A stretch of DNA of 8,794 nt, from positions 1-8,794 of the forward strand of contig JAATFE010000029.1 in NCBI GenBank assembly GCA_015655365.1. The letters are read 5' to 3'. Under the pieces are notes generated by a model, which searched no databases, was not told where the DNA came from, and saw only the letters and a list, made by a program, of their open reading frames with translations. Each line of letters opens with the position of its first letter. Positions within the stretch are counted from its first letter, which is position 1. The DNA is from Terriglobales bacterium (GTDB lineage: Bacteria; Acidobacteriota; Terriglobia; Terriglobales; Acidobacteriaceae). The position numbers and the translations under genes were made by a program. This document shows, one piece after another, positions 1 to 6,598 of the stretch.

Positions 1-517
1 AAAGCTCCACGGCCGTCTGGTCCGGGCCAATGGGGAGCGTTTGTTGCAGCAGGATCGGCCCCGTATCGAGCCCTTCCTCCAAAAACATGGTGGTATTGCC
101 GGTCACCGCATCGCCCATGGCCACAGCCCACTGGATGGGCGCTGCGCCGCGGTACTTGGGCAGCAGCGACCCGTGCAGGTTGATGCAGCCCAACCGCGGC
201 AGCGCCAGCATCCACGGCGGAATGATCCGCCCATAGGCCACGACAACAATGGCGTCCGGCGCAATCGCTTCAAGCTGGGCGCGGAATTCGGTGTTGTTGC
301 GAATCTTCTCCGGCTGCGTAACTGGCAGCCCGGCGGCCAGGGCACACTGCTTCACCGGGGGAGCGGCAAGCTCCTGTTTGCGGCCCACAGGCCGGTCGGG
401 TTGCGAAACGACCAATGCGACTTCATGCCTGGCGGCCAGCAGTGCTTCCAGCGTGGGCACGGCAAACTGCGGAGTCCCGCAGAACACCAGCTTCAGCGGC
501 CTCGTCGTGCTCATCAT
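1..517 (-). CDS. fmt: Methionyl-tRNA formyltransferase (C-terminus beyond the window edge)
   Basis: Transfers a formyl group from 10-formyl-tetrahydrofolate to the amino group of Met-tRNA(fMet) in the cytoplasm, making the initiator for translation. The visible 172 residues cover the N-terminal Rossmann-like catalytic domain. They include VFCGTPQFAVPTLEALL (11-27), the family signature SLLPKYRGAAPIQ (117-129), and the catalytic trio expected from E. coli Fmt: Asn113 and His115 in NLHGS, and Asp151 in GLDTGP. The full protein is usually about 310 residues, so the C-terminal tRNA-binding OB-like domain lies off the left edge. The start is the first of two adjacent ATG codons (517 or 514). Only a weak purine-rich stretch precedes it, and def stops 8 nt upstream, so translational coupling to def is likely. 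The def-fmt order is the common bacterial arrangement. Identification is very secure. Confidence 0.96.
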   Translation of the reverse strand, partial: MMSTTRPLKLVFCGTPQFAVPTLEALLAARHEVALVVSQPDRPVGRKQELAAPPVKQCALAAGLPVTQPEKIRNNTEFRAQLEAIAPDAIVVVAYGRIIPPWMLALPRLGCINLHGSLLPKYRGAAPIQWAVAMGDAVTGNTTMFLEEGLDTGPILLQQTLPIGPDQTAVEL

Positions 518-525
518 CTTGGCGT

Positions 526-1035
526 CTACCACTCGCCCGCACGCTGCAACTTGCGGATCTTGCGCTGCACCAGGTCGCGCTTCAAGGCACTCATGCGGAA
601 GATGAACAGCATCCCGTCCAGGTGGTCGATCTCGTGCTGGAAGCAGCGCGAAAGCAGGTCAACGCCCTCCATCTCGAACCACTTGCCATCCAGGTCCTGG
701 GCCCGCACGCTCACCTTGGCGGCGCGCACCACCTTCTCCATGATGTCCGGAAAGCTGAGGCAGCCCTCTGTTTCGTAGAGTTTGCCTTCGCGAGAAATGA
801 TCTCCGGGTTCACCAGCACCAGCTTCTGCTTGGGGTCCTTGCCGCCGCTCAGGTCGATGACCGCCAGCCGCTTGGCAATGCCCACCTGCTGCGCTGCCAA
901 CCCGGCGCCTTCTCCGGCGTACATGGTCTCGAACATATCGTCCGCCAGCTTACGCAGCTCCGCATTGAACTCCGTGACGGGTTCGCCGGGCTGCTGAAGC
1001 ACCGGTTCCGGGTATTTGACAATCTTCAGAATCAT
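526..1035 (-). CDS. def: Peptide deformylase
   Basis: Metal-dependent cytoplasmic hydrolase that removes the N-formyl group from nascent proteins, so it undoes downstream what Fmt adds. The 169-residue product has all three family motifs: GAGLAAQQVG (43-52), EGCLS (90-94, metal ligand Cys92) and HEIDH (134-138, two His ligands and the catalytic Glu135). Length and motif spacing match ordinary bacterial PDFs, and nothing is missing. The ATG at 1035 follows the aroC stop by 7 nt. The region just before it is A-rich. The nearest Shine-Dalgarno-like GGAG lies about 14 nt upstream inside the aroC end, which is longer than optimal, so coupling to aroC translation is plausible. It sits between aroC and fmt on the same strand, evidently in one operon. 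Confidence 0.97.
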   Translation of the reverse strand: MILKIVKYPEPVLQQPGEPVTEFNAELRKLADDMFETMYAGEGAGLAAQQVGIAKRLAVIDLSGGKDPKQKLVLVNPEIISREGKLYETEGCLSFPDIMEKVVRAAKVSVRAQDLDGKWFEMEGVDLLSRCFQHEIDHLDGMLFIFRMSALKRDLVQRKIRKLQRAGEW

Positions 1036-1042
1036 TTTTTGA

Positions 1043-2221
1043 CTAATAGCTCCGTATCTGTTCGATGTACCCCAGAAAATTTCGTTTCATTTCGAGGGCC
1101 GAGTCGCCGCCGAATTTCTGCTGGGCCTGGGCTGCGACGGTGAGGGCAACCATAGCTTCGGCCACCACTCCGGCCGCGGGCACCACACAAATATCGCTCC
1201 GCTCATAGCTGGCGCTAGTCGTCTCGCGCGTATCGAACCGCACCGACTCCAGCGGACGCCGCAGCGTCGAAATGGGCTTCAAATACCCCCGCACCACGAT
1301 GTCCTCGCCGTTTGAAACCCCGCCCTCGATACCCCCGGCGTTGTTCTGCGGACGAGTAAACCGTGTCGGCTTGCCGTTATTCTCCTCGGAATATTGAATC
1401 GGGTCGTGCACCACGGAACCGAACGACTCAGCGGCAACCACGCCGCGCCCAATCTCGACCGCCTTCACCGCTTGCAAGCTCATCACCGACTGGGCCAGCA
1501 AGCCGTCCAGCCGCTCATCCCAATTCACATAAGTACCCAGGCCGGCAGGCACGCCGTGCACCACCACTTCGAAAACCCCGCCCACCGTATCGCCGGTGCG
1601 CGAAGCCTCTTCCACCTGTTCCTTCATCCGCGCTTCGGTGACTGCATCCACGCAGCCCAGCACCACCTCGTCGCGCGCGTCGAGCCCAACAATCTCGTCC
1701 CATGTAGCGGCGCGCTCCAACTCCACGCTGCCCACGCGGATCACGTGGCTGGCCACCTCGATACCCAACTCCTTCAGCATCAACTTGGCAAAGGCACCAG
1801 CCGCAACCCGGGAAGTTGTCTCGCGGGCCGAAGCGCGCTCCAGCACGTAGCGGGCGTCGGGAAAATCGTACTTCAGAGCCCCAGCCAAATCGGCGTGCCC
1901 AGGCCGCGGCGAGGCCACCGTCTGGTGCAGAGCCGCGTCCCCGGCTTCCACCGGCAGTTTGCTCTCCCAGTTCTTCCAGTCGCGGTTCACAATTTCAATG
2001 GCGATGGGCGCGCCGATGGTCTTGCCGTGGCGCACTCCAGAGAGCACATGGGCCTTGTCGGTCTCGATTTTCATGCGGCCGCCGCGGCCATACCCCTGCT
2101 GGCGGCGCCACAGTTCGCGATTCACGAAGTCCAGATCGACAGGCACGCCGGCCGGCAAGCCGGAAACCAGCGCAATGAGAGCCTCTCCATGAGACTCGCC
2201 GGCAGTTGAGAATCGAATCAT
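1043..2221 (-). CDS. aroC: Chorismate synthase
   Basis: Catalyses the seventh shikimate-pathway step in the cytoplasm: anti-1,4-elimination of phosphate from 5-enolpyruvylshikimate-3-phosphate to chorismate, using reduced FMN as cofactor. The 392-residue protein shows the N-terminal GESHG motif (8-12) with the conserved His11, RPGHAD (106-111), the signature RASARETTSRVAAGA (129-143), the glycine-rich flavin/substrate region GGIEGGVSNGE (296-306), and the C-terminal signature RSDICVVPA (341-349). The length resembles the longer Bacillus-type enzymes rather than the 361-residue E. coli one. The ATG at 2221 is preceded by a modest AAGAGA ribosome-binding stretch, and MIRFSTAGESHG is the expected N-terminus. 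It is the first gene of an aroC-def-fmt run. Its promoter should lie in the divergent spacer 2222-2346, but I see no convincing -35/-10 pair there. Confidence 0.97.
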   Translation of the reverse strand: MIRFSTAGESHGEALIALVSGLPAGVPVDLDFVNRELWRRQQGYGRGGRMKIETDKAHVLSGVRHGKTIGAPIAIEIVNRDWKNWESKLPVEAGDAALHQTVASPRPGHADLAGALKYDFPDARYVLERASARETTSRVAAGAFAKLMLKELGIEVASHVIRVGSVELERAATWDEIVGLDARDEVVLGCVDAVTEARMKEQVEEASRTGDTVGGVFEVVVHGVPAGLGTYVNWDERLDGLLAQSVMSLQAVKAVEIGRGVVAAESFGSVVHDPIQYSEENNGKPTRFTRPQNNAGGIEGGVSNGEDIVVRGYLKPISTLRRPLESVRFDTRETTSASYERSDICVVPAAGVVAEAMVALTVAAQAQQKFGGDSALEMKRNFLGYIEQIRSY

Positions 2222-2247
2222 ATTCTCTTGATTGTAACGGGCAACGG

Positions 2248-2316
2248 CAGGAATAGGGAGAAGGCAGCAGAGGCGTCGTCATTCCTTAATCTTCCTTCTC
2301 TACTCCCTATTCCCTG
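2248..2316. repeat. Imperfect inverted repeat in the aroC/EVE divergent spacer
   Basis: CAGGAATAGGGAG at 2248-2260 is the reverse complement of CTCCCTATTCCCTG at 2303-2316 apart from one missing base, with 42 nt between the arms. The right arm belongs to a CT-rich block that recurs at 2879-2909. The repeat lies between the divergent starts of aroC and the EVE gene, so it could affect either promoter. I see no direct evidence for a regulatory role, and it may simply be two opposed copies of a dispersed repeat. Confidence 0.7.
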
Positions 2317-2346
2317 TTTCCTCACTTCTCCCTTACGATAGTCCTC

Positions 2347-2727
2347 ATGCCCTACTTCCTCTTCAAAACCGAGCCCGCCGTCTACTCCTTCGACGACTTC
2401 CTCCGCGACCAGGAAACCGTTTGGGATGGGGTGACCAACCCCACCGCCGTCAAGTATTTACGCGAAATGAAGGCTGGAACCAAGTGGATCTTTTACCACA
2501 CCGGCGACGAGCGCACCGCCGTCGGCACCGGCACCGTGCTGAGCGTGGACCCCACCGACCCCAAGATCCCCATCGTCCGCGTCAAGGTGGGCAAGCGCCT
2601 CCAGCAGCCAAAGACTCTGGCCGCCATCAAAGCCGACCCGCTGTTTGCAGAGTCCCCACTGGTCCTCATCGGTCGCCTCTCGGTTGTGCCGCTAACCGAG
2701 GAGCAGTGGAATTGGTTCGTAGGGTAA
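2347..2727 (+). CDS. EVE domain-containing protein (THYN1-like)
   Basis: A small single-domain protein of the EVE family, which has a PUA-like fold. Family members are thought to bind modified bases in DNA or RNA; the ligand here cannot be read from sequence. The 126 residues show the expected layout: YFLFKTEP (3-10) followed by YSFDDF (13-18), the core WDGVTNPTAVKYLREMK (26-42), a YHTGDE strand and turn (50-55), then the end block RLSVVPLTEEQW (110-121). It is slightly shorter than many relatives (about 130-155), mainly because the central loop near 65-78 is compact. The ATG gives the typical N-terminus, but no clear Shine-Dalgarno precedes it. It is the only plus-strand gene here, divergent from aroC and convergent with the exonuclease gene, so it is transcribed alone. 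The family call is secure; the function is not. Confidence 0.93.
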   Translation: MPYFLFKTEPAVYSFDDFLRDQETVWDGVTNPTAVKYLREMKAGTKWIFYHTGDERTAVGTGTVLSVDPTDPKIPIVRVKVGKRLQQPKTLAAIKADPLFAESPLVLIGRLSVVPLTEEQWNWFVG

Positions 2728-2739
2728 GCATAAGAATCG

Positions 2740-2787
2740 GGGTGCCCCACCTTCGGCGCAGTTTCATCGCGCCTAAGGTGGGATACC
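2740..2787 (+). repeat. Palindromic repeat element, copy 1 (REP-like)
   Basis: Starts GGGTGCCCCA (2740-2749). The stem is CCCACCTTCGGCGC (2746-2759) with GCGCCTAAGGTGGG (2769-2782): 13 of 14 pairs, one C/T mismatch (2754/2774) and a 9-nt loop. It lies 12 nt after the EVE stop codon, between convergent genes, so it could act as a two-way transcription barrier, although no T-tract follows on either strand. Its ends and mismatch position match copy 2 at 6599-6644. Confidence 0.85.
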
Positions 2788-2878
2788 TATAACTATCGGC
2801 TTTTATTGTCTTTATCGTTCTTTAGAGAAGTTCCTCTCCCGCAAGCACCGAGAGCCGGTCCCCCAATTACCCGTCTTT

Positions 2879-2909
2879 CTACTCCCCACTCCTTGTTCCC
2901 TATTCCCTG
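2879..2909. repeat. CT-rich dispersed repeat overlapping a gene end
   Basis: CTACTCCC (2879-2886) followed after 10 nt by TCCCTATTCCCTG (2897-2909). Both blocks also occur at 2300-2307 and 2304-2316 in the other spacer flanking the EVE gene, where they run into each other. Read on the minus strand, the block GGGAATAGGGA provides the last Glu codon and the TAG stop of the exonuclease gene. Confidence 0.65.
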
Positions 2910-3901
2910 CCCTTTTCTTCCCCCAGCCATCTCTTCGTATTCAGCAACTGTCTCTGATCCAGCGCCCAGACCTTGTTGGTCAACTCGTCCGGCCCTTTGC
3001 CCTCGCGCGCGGACTTCTCAAACTCGCCAGCCACGGCTTGCATCTTGGCGTCCAGGTCGTCGAGGAAGTTGAGCACCAGCGCCTCGGGAATCATGGGCAG
3101 CTTGGGCGAGCCAAACTCCAGCTTGCCATGGTGCGACAAAATCATGTGCAGCACCAGCGTCTTCAGCCGCTCCGGGAAGTCGGGCAAGCTGTCGATGGTC
3201 TTCTCCGTCATCGCCACGCCCATCTGGATGTGCCCCAGCAACATGCCGGCAATGGTGTACTCGAAACCAATCTCCCAACTCAGCTCCGTCACCTTGCCAA
3301 TGTCGTGGAGAATCACGCCGGTCAGCAGCAGGTCCCGGTCCAGCATCGCGTAATGCGGCGCAACGCGGTCGGCCAAGGTGATCAGGCTGACCACATGCTC
3401 CAGCAGCCCGCCCAGCCAGGCGTGGTGCAGTTGCTTGGCAGCCGGGGCAGCGCGATAGGCCGCCGCCAAATCCGGATCGGAGAGCATTGTGGTGAGCAGC
3501 CGCTTCAGGTCGGGATTGGTAAAGCTGTCCACGCTGGACATCAGCGTCTGCCAAAGGCTCTCCACGTCGAAGTTGGTGGAGGGCATCAAATCCATCCGGT
3601 CCACCTCGCCGGGCGCGGCCTTGCGAAGCTGGTCGACCTTCAATTGCAACCGGTCGTCGAAGCGGGAAGCGCTCCCTCGCACCTTCACCATATCGCCGCA
3701 GTCGAATTCCTTGGCGATGCGCGGGTCGCCCGGCTCCCAGACGCGCCCCTCCAACTGACCCGTCTTGTCGCCAAAGATCAGGTTCAAATAGGGCTTGTTG
3801 GTCTTGGTCGTGCGCTGCTGTTTGGCCAGCACCAGGAAGAAGCTCTCGAAAAGCTTCCCCTCTTCAAATCCCGCGAGATCGGTAATGTAGATGTCTTTCA
3901 T
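2900..3901 (-). CDS. YhaM-like 3'-5' exoribonuclease (OB-fold + HD domain)
   Basis: Resembles Bacillus YhaM, a cytoplasmic 3'-5' exonuclease acting on RNA and single-stranded DNA that joins an OB nucleic-acid-binding domain to a metal-dependent HD domain. From ATG 3901 the protein has 333 residues: OB-fold at about 15-95 (LNLIFGDKTGQLEGRVWEPGDP), then the HD domain with HH159-160, His169, the metal-binding pair HDIGK (199-203), LLGH (221-224), SHHGK (256-260) and DDLDAKM (281-287). The layout and length (about 314 in Bacillus) fit. Possible upstream starts are ATG 3913 and TTG 3922; I prefer 3901 because MKDIYITDL is the natural start of the OB region, though all three have weak ribosome-binding sites. 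The last residues and stop fall in a CT-rich repeat, so the tail KGRE may be acquired. It is monocistronic. Activity is inferred from family, and another phosphohydrolase role is possible. Confidence 0.88.
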   Translation of the reverse strand: MKDIYITDLAGFEEGKLFESFFLVLAKQQRTTKTNKPYLNLIFGDKTGQLEGRVWEPGDPRIAKEFDCGDMVKVRGSASRFDDRLQLKVDQLRKAAPGEVDRMDLMPSTNFDVESLWQTLMSSVDSFTNPDLKRLLTTMLSDPDLAAAYRAAPAAKQLHHAWLGGLLEHVVSLITLADRVAPHYAMLDRDLLLTGVILHDIGKVTELSWEIGFEYTIAGMLLGHIQMGVAMTEKTIDSLPDFPERLKTLVLHMILSHHGKLEFGSPKLPMIPEALVLNFLDDLDAKMQAVAGEFEKSAREGKGPDELTNKVWALDQRQLLNTKRWLGEEKGRE

Positions 3902-4266
3902 AGAGACACCCATTGTAAACAATGACCGGCATTCACACAGAACCGGCGCCGCTCAGGGTTGCCGCGTCAGCCGTCCTCAGAACTTGAAGACGACCGCACC
4001 GAGGCGGCGGCAGCTTGCGCGTGAGAGCTTCCGTACCCTGGACGCGCGCCGTCTCCGCGGAAACAAAGCGAACACGATGACATGGGCCAATATTTATATA
4101 AACACCTTAAAATAAACCCCTTGATCCGCTATATCTTTATGTCCAAGATTTTAATATCACCATGGTAGAGAGGATATTCGATTGGTCAATCCTCTATCTT
4201 CATAACATGGCCCCGGCATCATTGACGCCGAGGCCATGTTATGCACATGCTTCCTCTCAGGATTCC
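3902..4266. other. Gene-free region upstream of the exonuclease gene
   Basis: No convincing gene lies in these 365 bases. The part next to the exonuclease start (about 3926-4070) is GC-rich and can fold: TGCCGC (3960-3965) pairs with GCGGCA (4007-4012) around a stem CGTC-TCA (3972-3979) / TGA-GACG (3985-3992). The next part (about 4085-4200) is strikingly AT-rich for this genome and probably holds the exonuclease promoter, but I could not pick a definite -10/-35 pair. AGAGGAT (4169-4175) and ATCCTCT (4189-4195) form a further short inverted repeat. The region ends in the hairpin at 4201-4243. Confidence 0.6.
4201..4243 (-). terminator. Strong hairpin after the Gfo/Idh gene, probable transcript end
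   Basis: CATAACATGGCC (4201-4212) and GGCCATGTTATG (4232-4243) pair perfectly over 12 bp. Inside, after one mismatch, CGGC (4214-4217) pairs with GCCG (4227-4230) around a 9-nt loop. It begins 23 nt after the stop codon of the minus-strand oxidoreductase, where a terminator or 3'-protecting stem is expected. There is no T-tract on the minus strand (AAGATAGAGG follows), so it is not a canonical intrinsic terminator. Confidence 0.6.
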
Positions 4267-5586
4267 TCAAACTCGAACTTCCCAACCTTTTTCGTAGCTG
4301 CGTTCCCACTGCTTCATCGCTTCGGGATCGTTGAGAATATGGCCCGTCTTGTTGTCGAGCTTCAACTCGCGCTTCACGGACCACGCAATATTCGAGAGTT
4401 GCAGCATCGTAACGCTGGTATTCGCAACAACGATGGGCGAGTTCAGCTTCTCGCCCGTGCGGATGCCGGCAATGAAATTCCCGAAGTGCGCATCGGTCAT
4501 GCTGTCGCGGCTCACCAGGTCATGGCTCGATCCCTTCTCCCCTGACTTGAAGGAATCCGTCATTTTGCCGTTGAGATCGTAGACCTCGTAGCCGGCGCGG
4601 TCGATGAGCACCGAGCCAGTGGTGCCGTTCACGACGATGCCGCGGTCGCGGCCATAATAGTGCATACTGTTGCAGCACTTCCCTTCCCAGGTGATCGTCT
4701 TGTCGGGATACTCAAAGCTGGTCACCATGGTGTCGTAGAACTGCCAGTCGTCCTGCGTCTGATAGCGGCCTGCGGAAGCCGTAACGCGATCCGGGTATCC
4801 GGCATCCAGCGCCCAGCGGCAAATGTCCACTTCGTGCGTGCCGTTGTTCAGGCTTTCCCCCGTGCCGTAGCGGAACAGCCAATGCCAGTTGTAAGGGTGA
4901 ATGTTGTCCTTATATTCGCTGCGCGGTGCCGGCCCCTGCCACAGTTCCCAGTTGAGCCACTCCGGCACAGGCGCAACCTTGCCGATGCCCATCGGCTTGC
5001 GAGCGTTCGAGTACCAAGCCTTGCCAAAATAGGCGCGGCCGATAAGCCCGTCGTGAATCTGCTGAACCATCTTGATGGTGTGCGGCGAGGAACGCTGCTG
5101 GTCGCCGACCTGCACCAGCTTGCCATATTTCTGCTGCGCTTCGATCAGCAGTTCGCCTTCGCGCGGGTTGTGGCTCGATGGCTTTTCGACATAAACATGC
5201 TTGCCTGCTCTCAGGCCGAGCACGGCCATCGGCGCATGCCAGTGATCGGGGCACGCGATCGAGATAGCGTCGACGTCCTTCGATTCCAGCGCCTTGCGGA
5301 AATCTCCCAGCGCGGCCGGTTCATAGCCGAGCGTCTCTTGCGCTTCTGCCTTGAACTTGGCGAGCACCTTCGCGTCGACATCGCAACAGTAAGCCATGTG
5401 CGCGGTGCTCTGGTTGCCTTTCAGAGCGGCAAGATGAGCGCGGCCGCGCCCATTGAGCCCCACGACGGCAAAGTTGACGCGCTCGTTGGCGCCGAGAATC
5501 TGGCCATAGCTCTTGGCATTGCTCACCAGAGCGGCCCCTGCGGCAGAAACCGCGAGGCCATTGATGAATGTACGGCGGGTAATCAT
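4267..5586 (-). CDS. Tat-exported Gfo/Idh/MocA family oxidoreductase
   Basis: NAD(P)-dependent sugar or polyol dehydrogenase family, with substrate unknown. The 439-residue protein opens with a twin-arginine signal, TRRTFINGLAVSAAGAAL (3-20, Arg4-Arg5), so it is probably folded with its cofactor and exported to the periplasm, as known for Zymomonas glucose-fructose oxidoreductase. The Rossmann domain follows, with VVGLNGRGRAHL (41-52), the acidic CDVD after strand 2 (68-71), the family motif EKPSSHN (134-140), and DHWHA (114-118). The C-terminal domain carries GTHEVDICRW (249-258), whose His251 and Asp254 sit where catalytic residues lie in relatives. The ATG at 5586 has a good Shine-Dalgarno, AAAGGA at 5593-5598. 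It lies 19 nt after a Tat-exported TIM-barrel gene, so the pair likely acts on the same sugar or glycoside. The family is secure, the substrate open. Confidence 0.93.
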   Translation of the reverse strand: MITRRTFINGLAVSAAGAALVSNAKSYGQILGANERVNFAVVGLNGRGRAHLAALKGNQSTAHMAYCCDVDAKVLAKFKAEAQETLGYEPAALGDFRKALESKDVDAISIACPDHWHAPMAVLGLRAGKHVYVEKPSSHNPREGELLIEAQQKYGKLVQVGDQQRSSPHTIKMVQQIHDGLIGRAYFGKAWYSNARKPMGIGKVAPVPEWLNWELWQGPAPRSEYKDNIHPYNWHWLFRYGTGESLNNGTHEVDICRWALDAGYPDRVTASAGRYQTQDDWQFYDTMVTSFEYPDKTITWEGKCCNSMHYYGRDRGIVVNGTTGSVLIDRAGYEVYDLNGKMTDSFKSGEKGSSHDLVSRDSMTDAHFGNFIAGIRTGEKLNSPIVVANTSVTMLQLSNIAWSVKRELKLDNKTGHILNDPEAMKQWERSYEKGWEVRV

Positions 5587-5592
5587 GTTCGT

Positions 5593-5598
5593 TCCTTT
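5593..5598 (-). promoter_or_regulatory. Shine-Dalgarno of the Gfo/Idh gene
   Basis: AAAGGA on the minus strand, 6 nt before the ATG at 5586 and inside the 19-nt gap after the TIM-barrel gene. It supports that start and independent initiation of the second gene in the operon. Confidence 0.75.
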
Positions 5599-5605
5599 CG
5601 CATTT

Positions 5606-6523
5606 CTATGAACCCTGGATCTTCACGCCCATTTTTTGTGCGAGATAATCTCGGCTGATGATAGCGCACTCTTTCGGAGTCCGCGATGAGTCCGGCACCC
5701 TGTCGAGTTCGACAACGGCCCAGCCATGAAACTGAATTCTTTCGAGAGCCGCAAAGACAGCGGGCAAATCGACCTTGCCGCGTCCCAGTTCGACCCATTG
5801 GAACGGATACTTCATCTGGGCGGTCATCGCAGCGTCTTTCACGTCCTTCAAATGCAAAAAGAGCAGCCGATCGCGATAGCGCTCGATCGTCTTCGCAGGG
5901 TCGCCGCCGCCCGCCACCGCATGGGCAATGTCGAGTTCGAGCTTCACGTACTTCGGATCGGAATTCTCGAGAATGATGTCCAGATTCTCAGGATGCTCGC
6001 CGAGCGTGTTCATATGGTTGTGGTACCCGAGCGGAATGCCCATATCGGCGGTCCGTTTGCCTATTTCCGTGAGCACCTTGCCCAGTTGCTTGCACTCCTC
6101 CGCCGTGGCCACACGCGGGTAGGCCTTGAGCTGGTCGAGCACCTGCAAGTAGAGCCCGCCGCTGTCTTTCACGAACCGCGCGTTGGCAACGTGCTTGGCA
6201 ATCTCATCGGCGGCTGGCTTGTCCAGCGAAACCTCTCCGCTGGAAAGCGCAACAAAGGTGAGCTTGTGCCGGCCAAGCAAGTCCTTCAGCTCAGCCGGCT
6301 TGAAATCCGTAAGAGCATTGGCGCGCAACTGAATGCCGGCAAAACCGATCTCGGAAATCTCGTCGATGGCTTGACGTTCGGCCTCGCCCCAGGTCATGGC
6401 GGTGTAGCCGAAGCTCATGCCTTTGCCTCTCGTTTTCGGAGCAGCAAAAGCGGGAAGCGCAGAAGCTGCCGCGGCGGCAGCAAGAGTAGTAAGAAAAGTG
6501 CGACGGGTCTGATAAATACTCAT
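5606..6523 (-). CDS. Tat-exported sugar phosphate isomerase/epimerase-like TIM-barrel protein
   Basis: Xylose-isomerase-like TIM barrel (AP endonuclease 2 superfamily); members are metal-dependent isomerases, epimerases, dehydratases or lyases acting on sugars and cyclitols. From ATG 6523 it has 305 residues. The N-terminus SIYQTRRTFLTTLAAAAAASALPAFA (starting at residue 2) is a twin-arginine signal with an Ala-rich core and a likely cut near AFA-AP. The mature part shows candidate metal or substrate residues at barrel strand ends: GYHNH (166-170) with Glu175, ELDIAH (196-201), HLKD (224-227) and VELD (271-274). This start is chosen because GGAG lies 5 nt upstream and the signal begins here; an in-frame extension to 6655 would run through a palindromic repeat. 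It precedes the exported Gfo/Idh gene in one operon, which suggests isomerisation, epimerisation or elimination on an oxidised sugar. The exact reaction is unknown. Confidence 0.9.
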   Translation of the reverse strand: MSIYQTRRTFLTTLAAAAAASALPAFAAPKTRGKGMSFGYTAMTWGEAERQAIDEISEIGFAGIQLRANALTDFKPAELKDLLGRHKLTFVALSSGEVSLDKPAADEIAKHVANARFVKDSGGLYLQVLDQLKAYPRVATAEECKQLGKVLTEIGKRTADMGIPLGYHNHMNTLGEHPENLDIILENSDPKYVKLELDIAHAVAGGGDPAKTIERYRDRLLFLHLKDVKDAAMTAQMKYPFQWVELGRGKVDLPAVFAALERIQFHGWAVVELDRVPDSSRTPKECAIISRDYLAQKMGVKIQGS

Positions 6524-6528
6524 AAATA

Positions 6529-6532
6529 CTCC
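6529..6532 (-). promoter_or_regulatory. Shine-Dalgarno deciding the TIM-barrel gene start
   Basis: GGAG on the minus strand, 5 nt before the ATG at 6523. It favours this start over in-frame upstream codons reaching to 6655, which would give an N-terminus with no family features. Confidence 0.7.
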
Positions 6533-6598
6533 GAAAAGTTCAACTACGGTTACCTGACAAGCACTCGACCTTCTATCGTCCGAGTCTGTAATAACAAT

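Noticed and set aside
1394..2209. Plus-strand open frame opposite aroC, and a similar one opposite the exonuclease gene (3038-3925)
   Set aside because: Antisense shadows with no recognisable domains or ribosome-binding sites.
3926..4040. SAM-type riboswitch upstream of the exonuclease gene
   Set aside because: CGGCAACCC on the minus strand recalls a SAM-I core motif, but the other conserved blocks are missing and the downstream gene has no link to methionine metabolism.
3891..4115. Possible 74-residue plus-strand gene in the gene-free region
   Set aside because: It starts inside the exonuclease gene, has no Shine-Dalgarno, and its composition follows the local GC-to-AT shift rather than coding bias.
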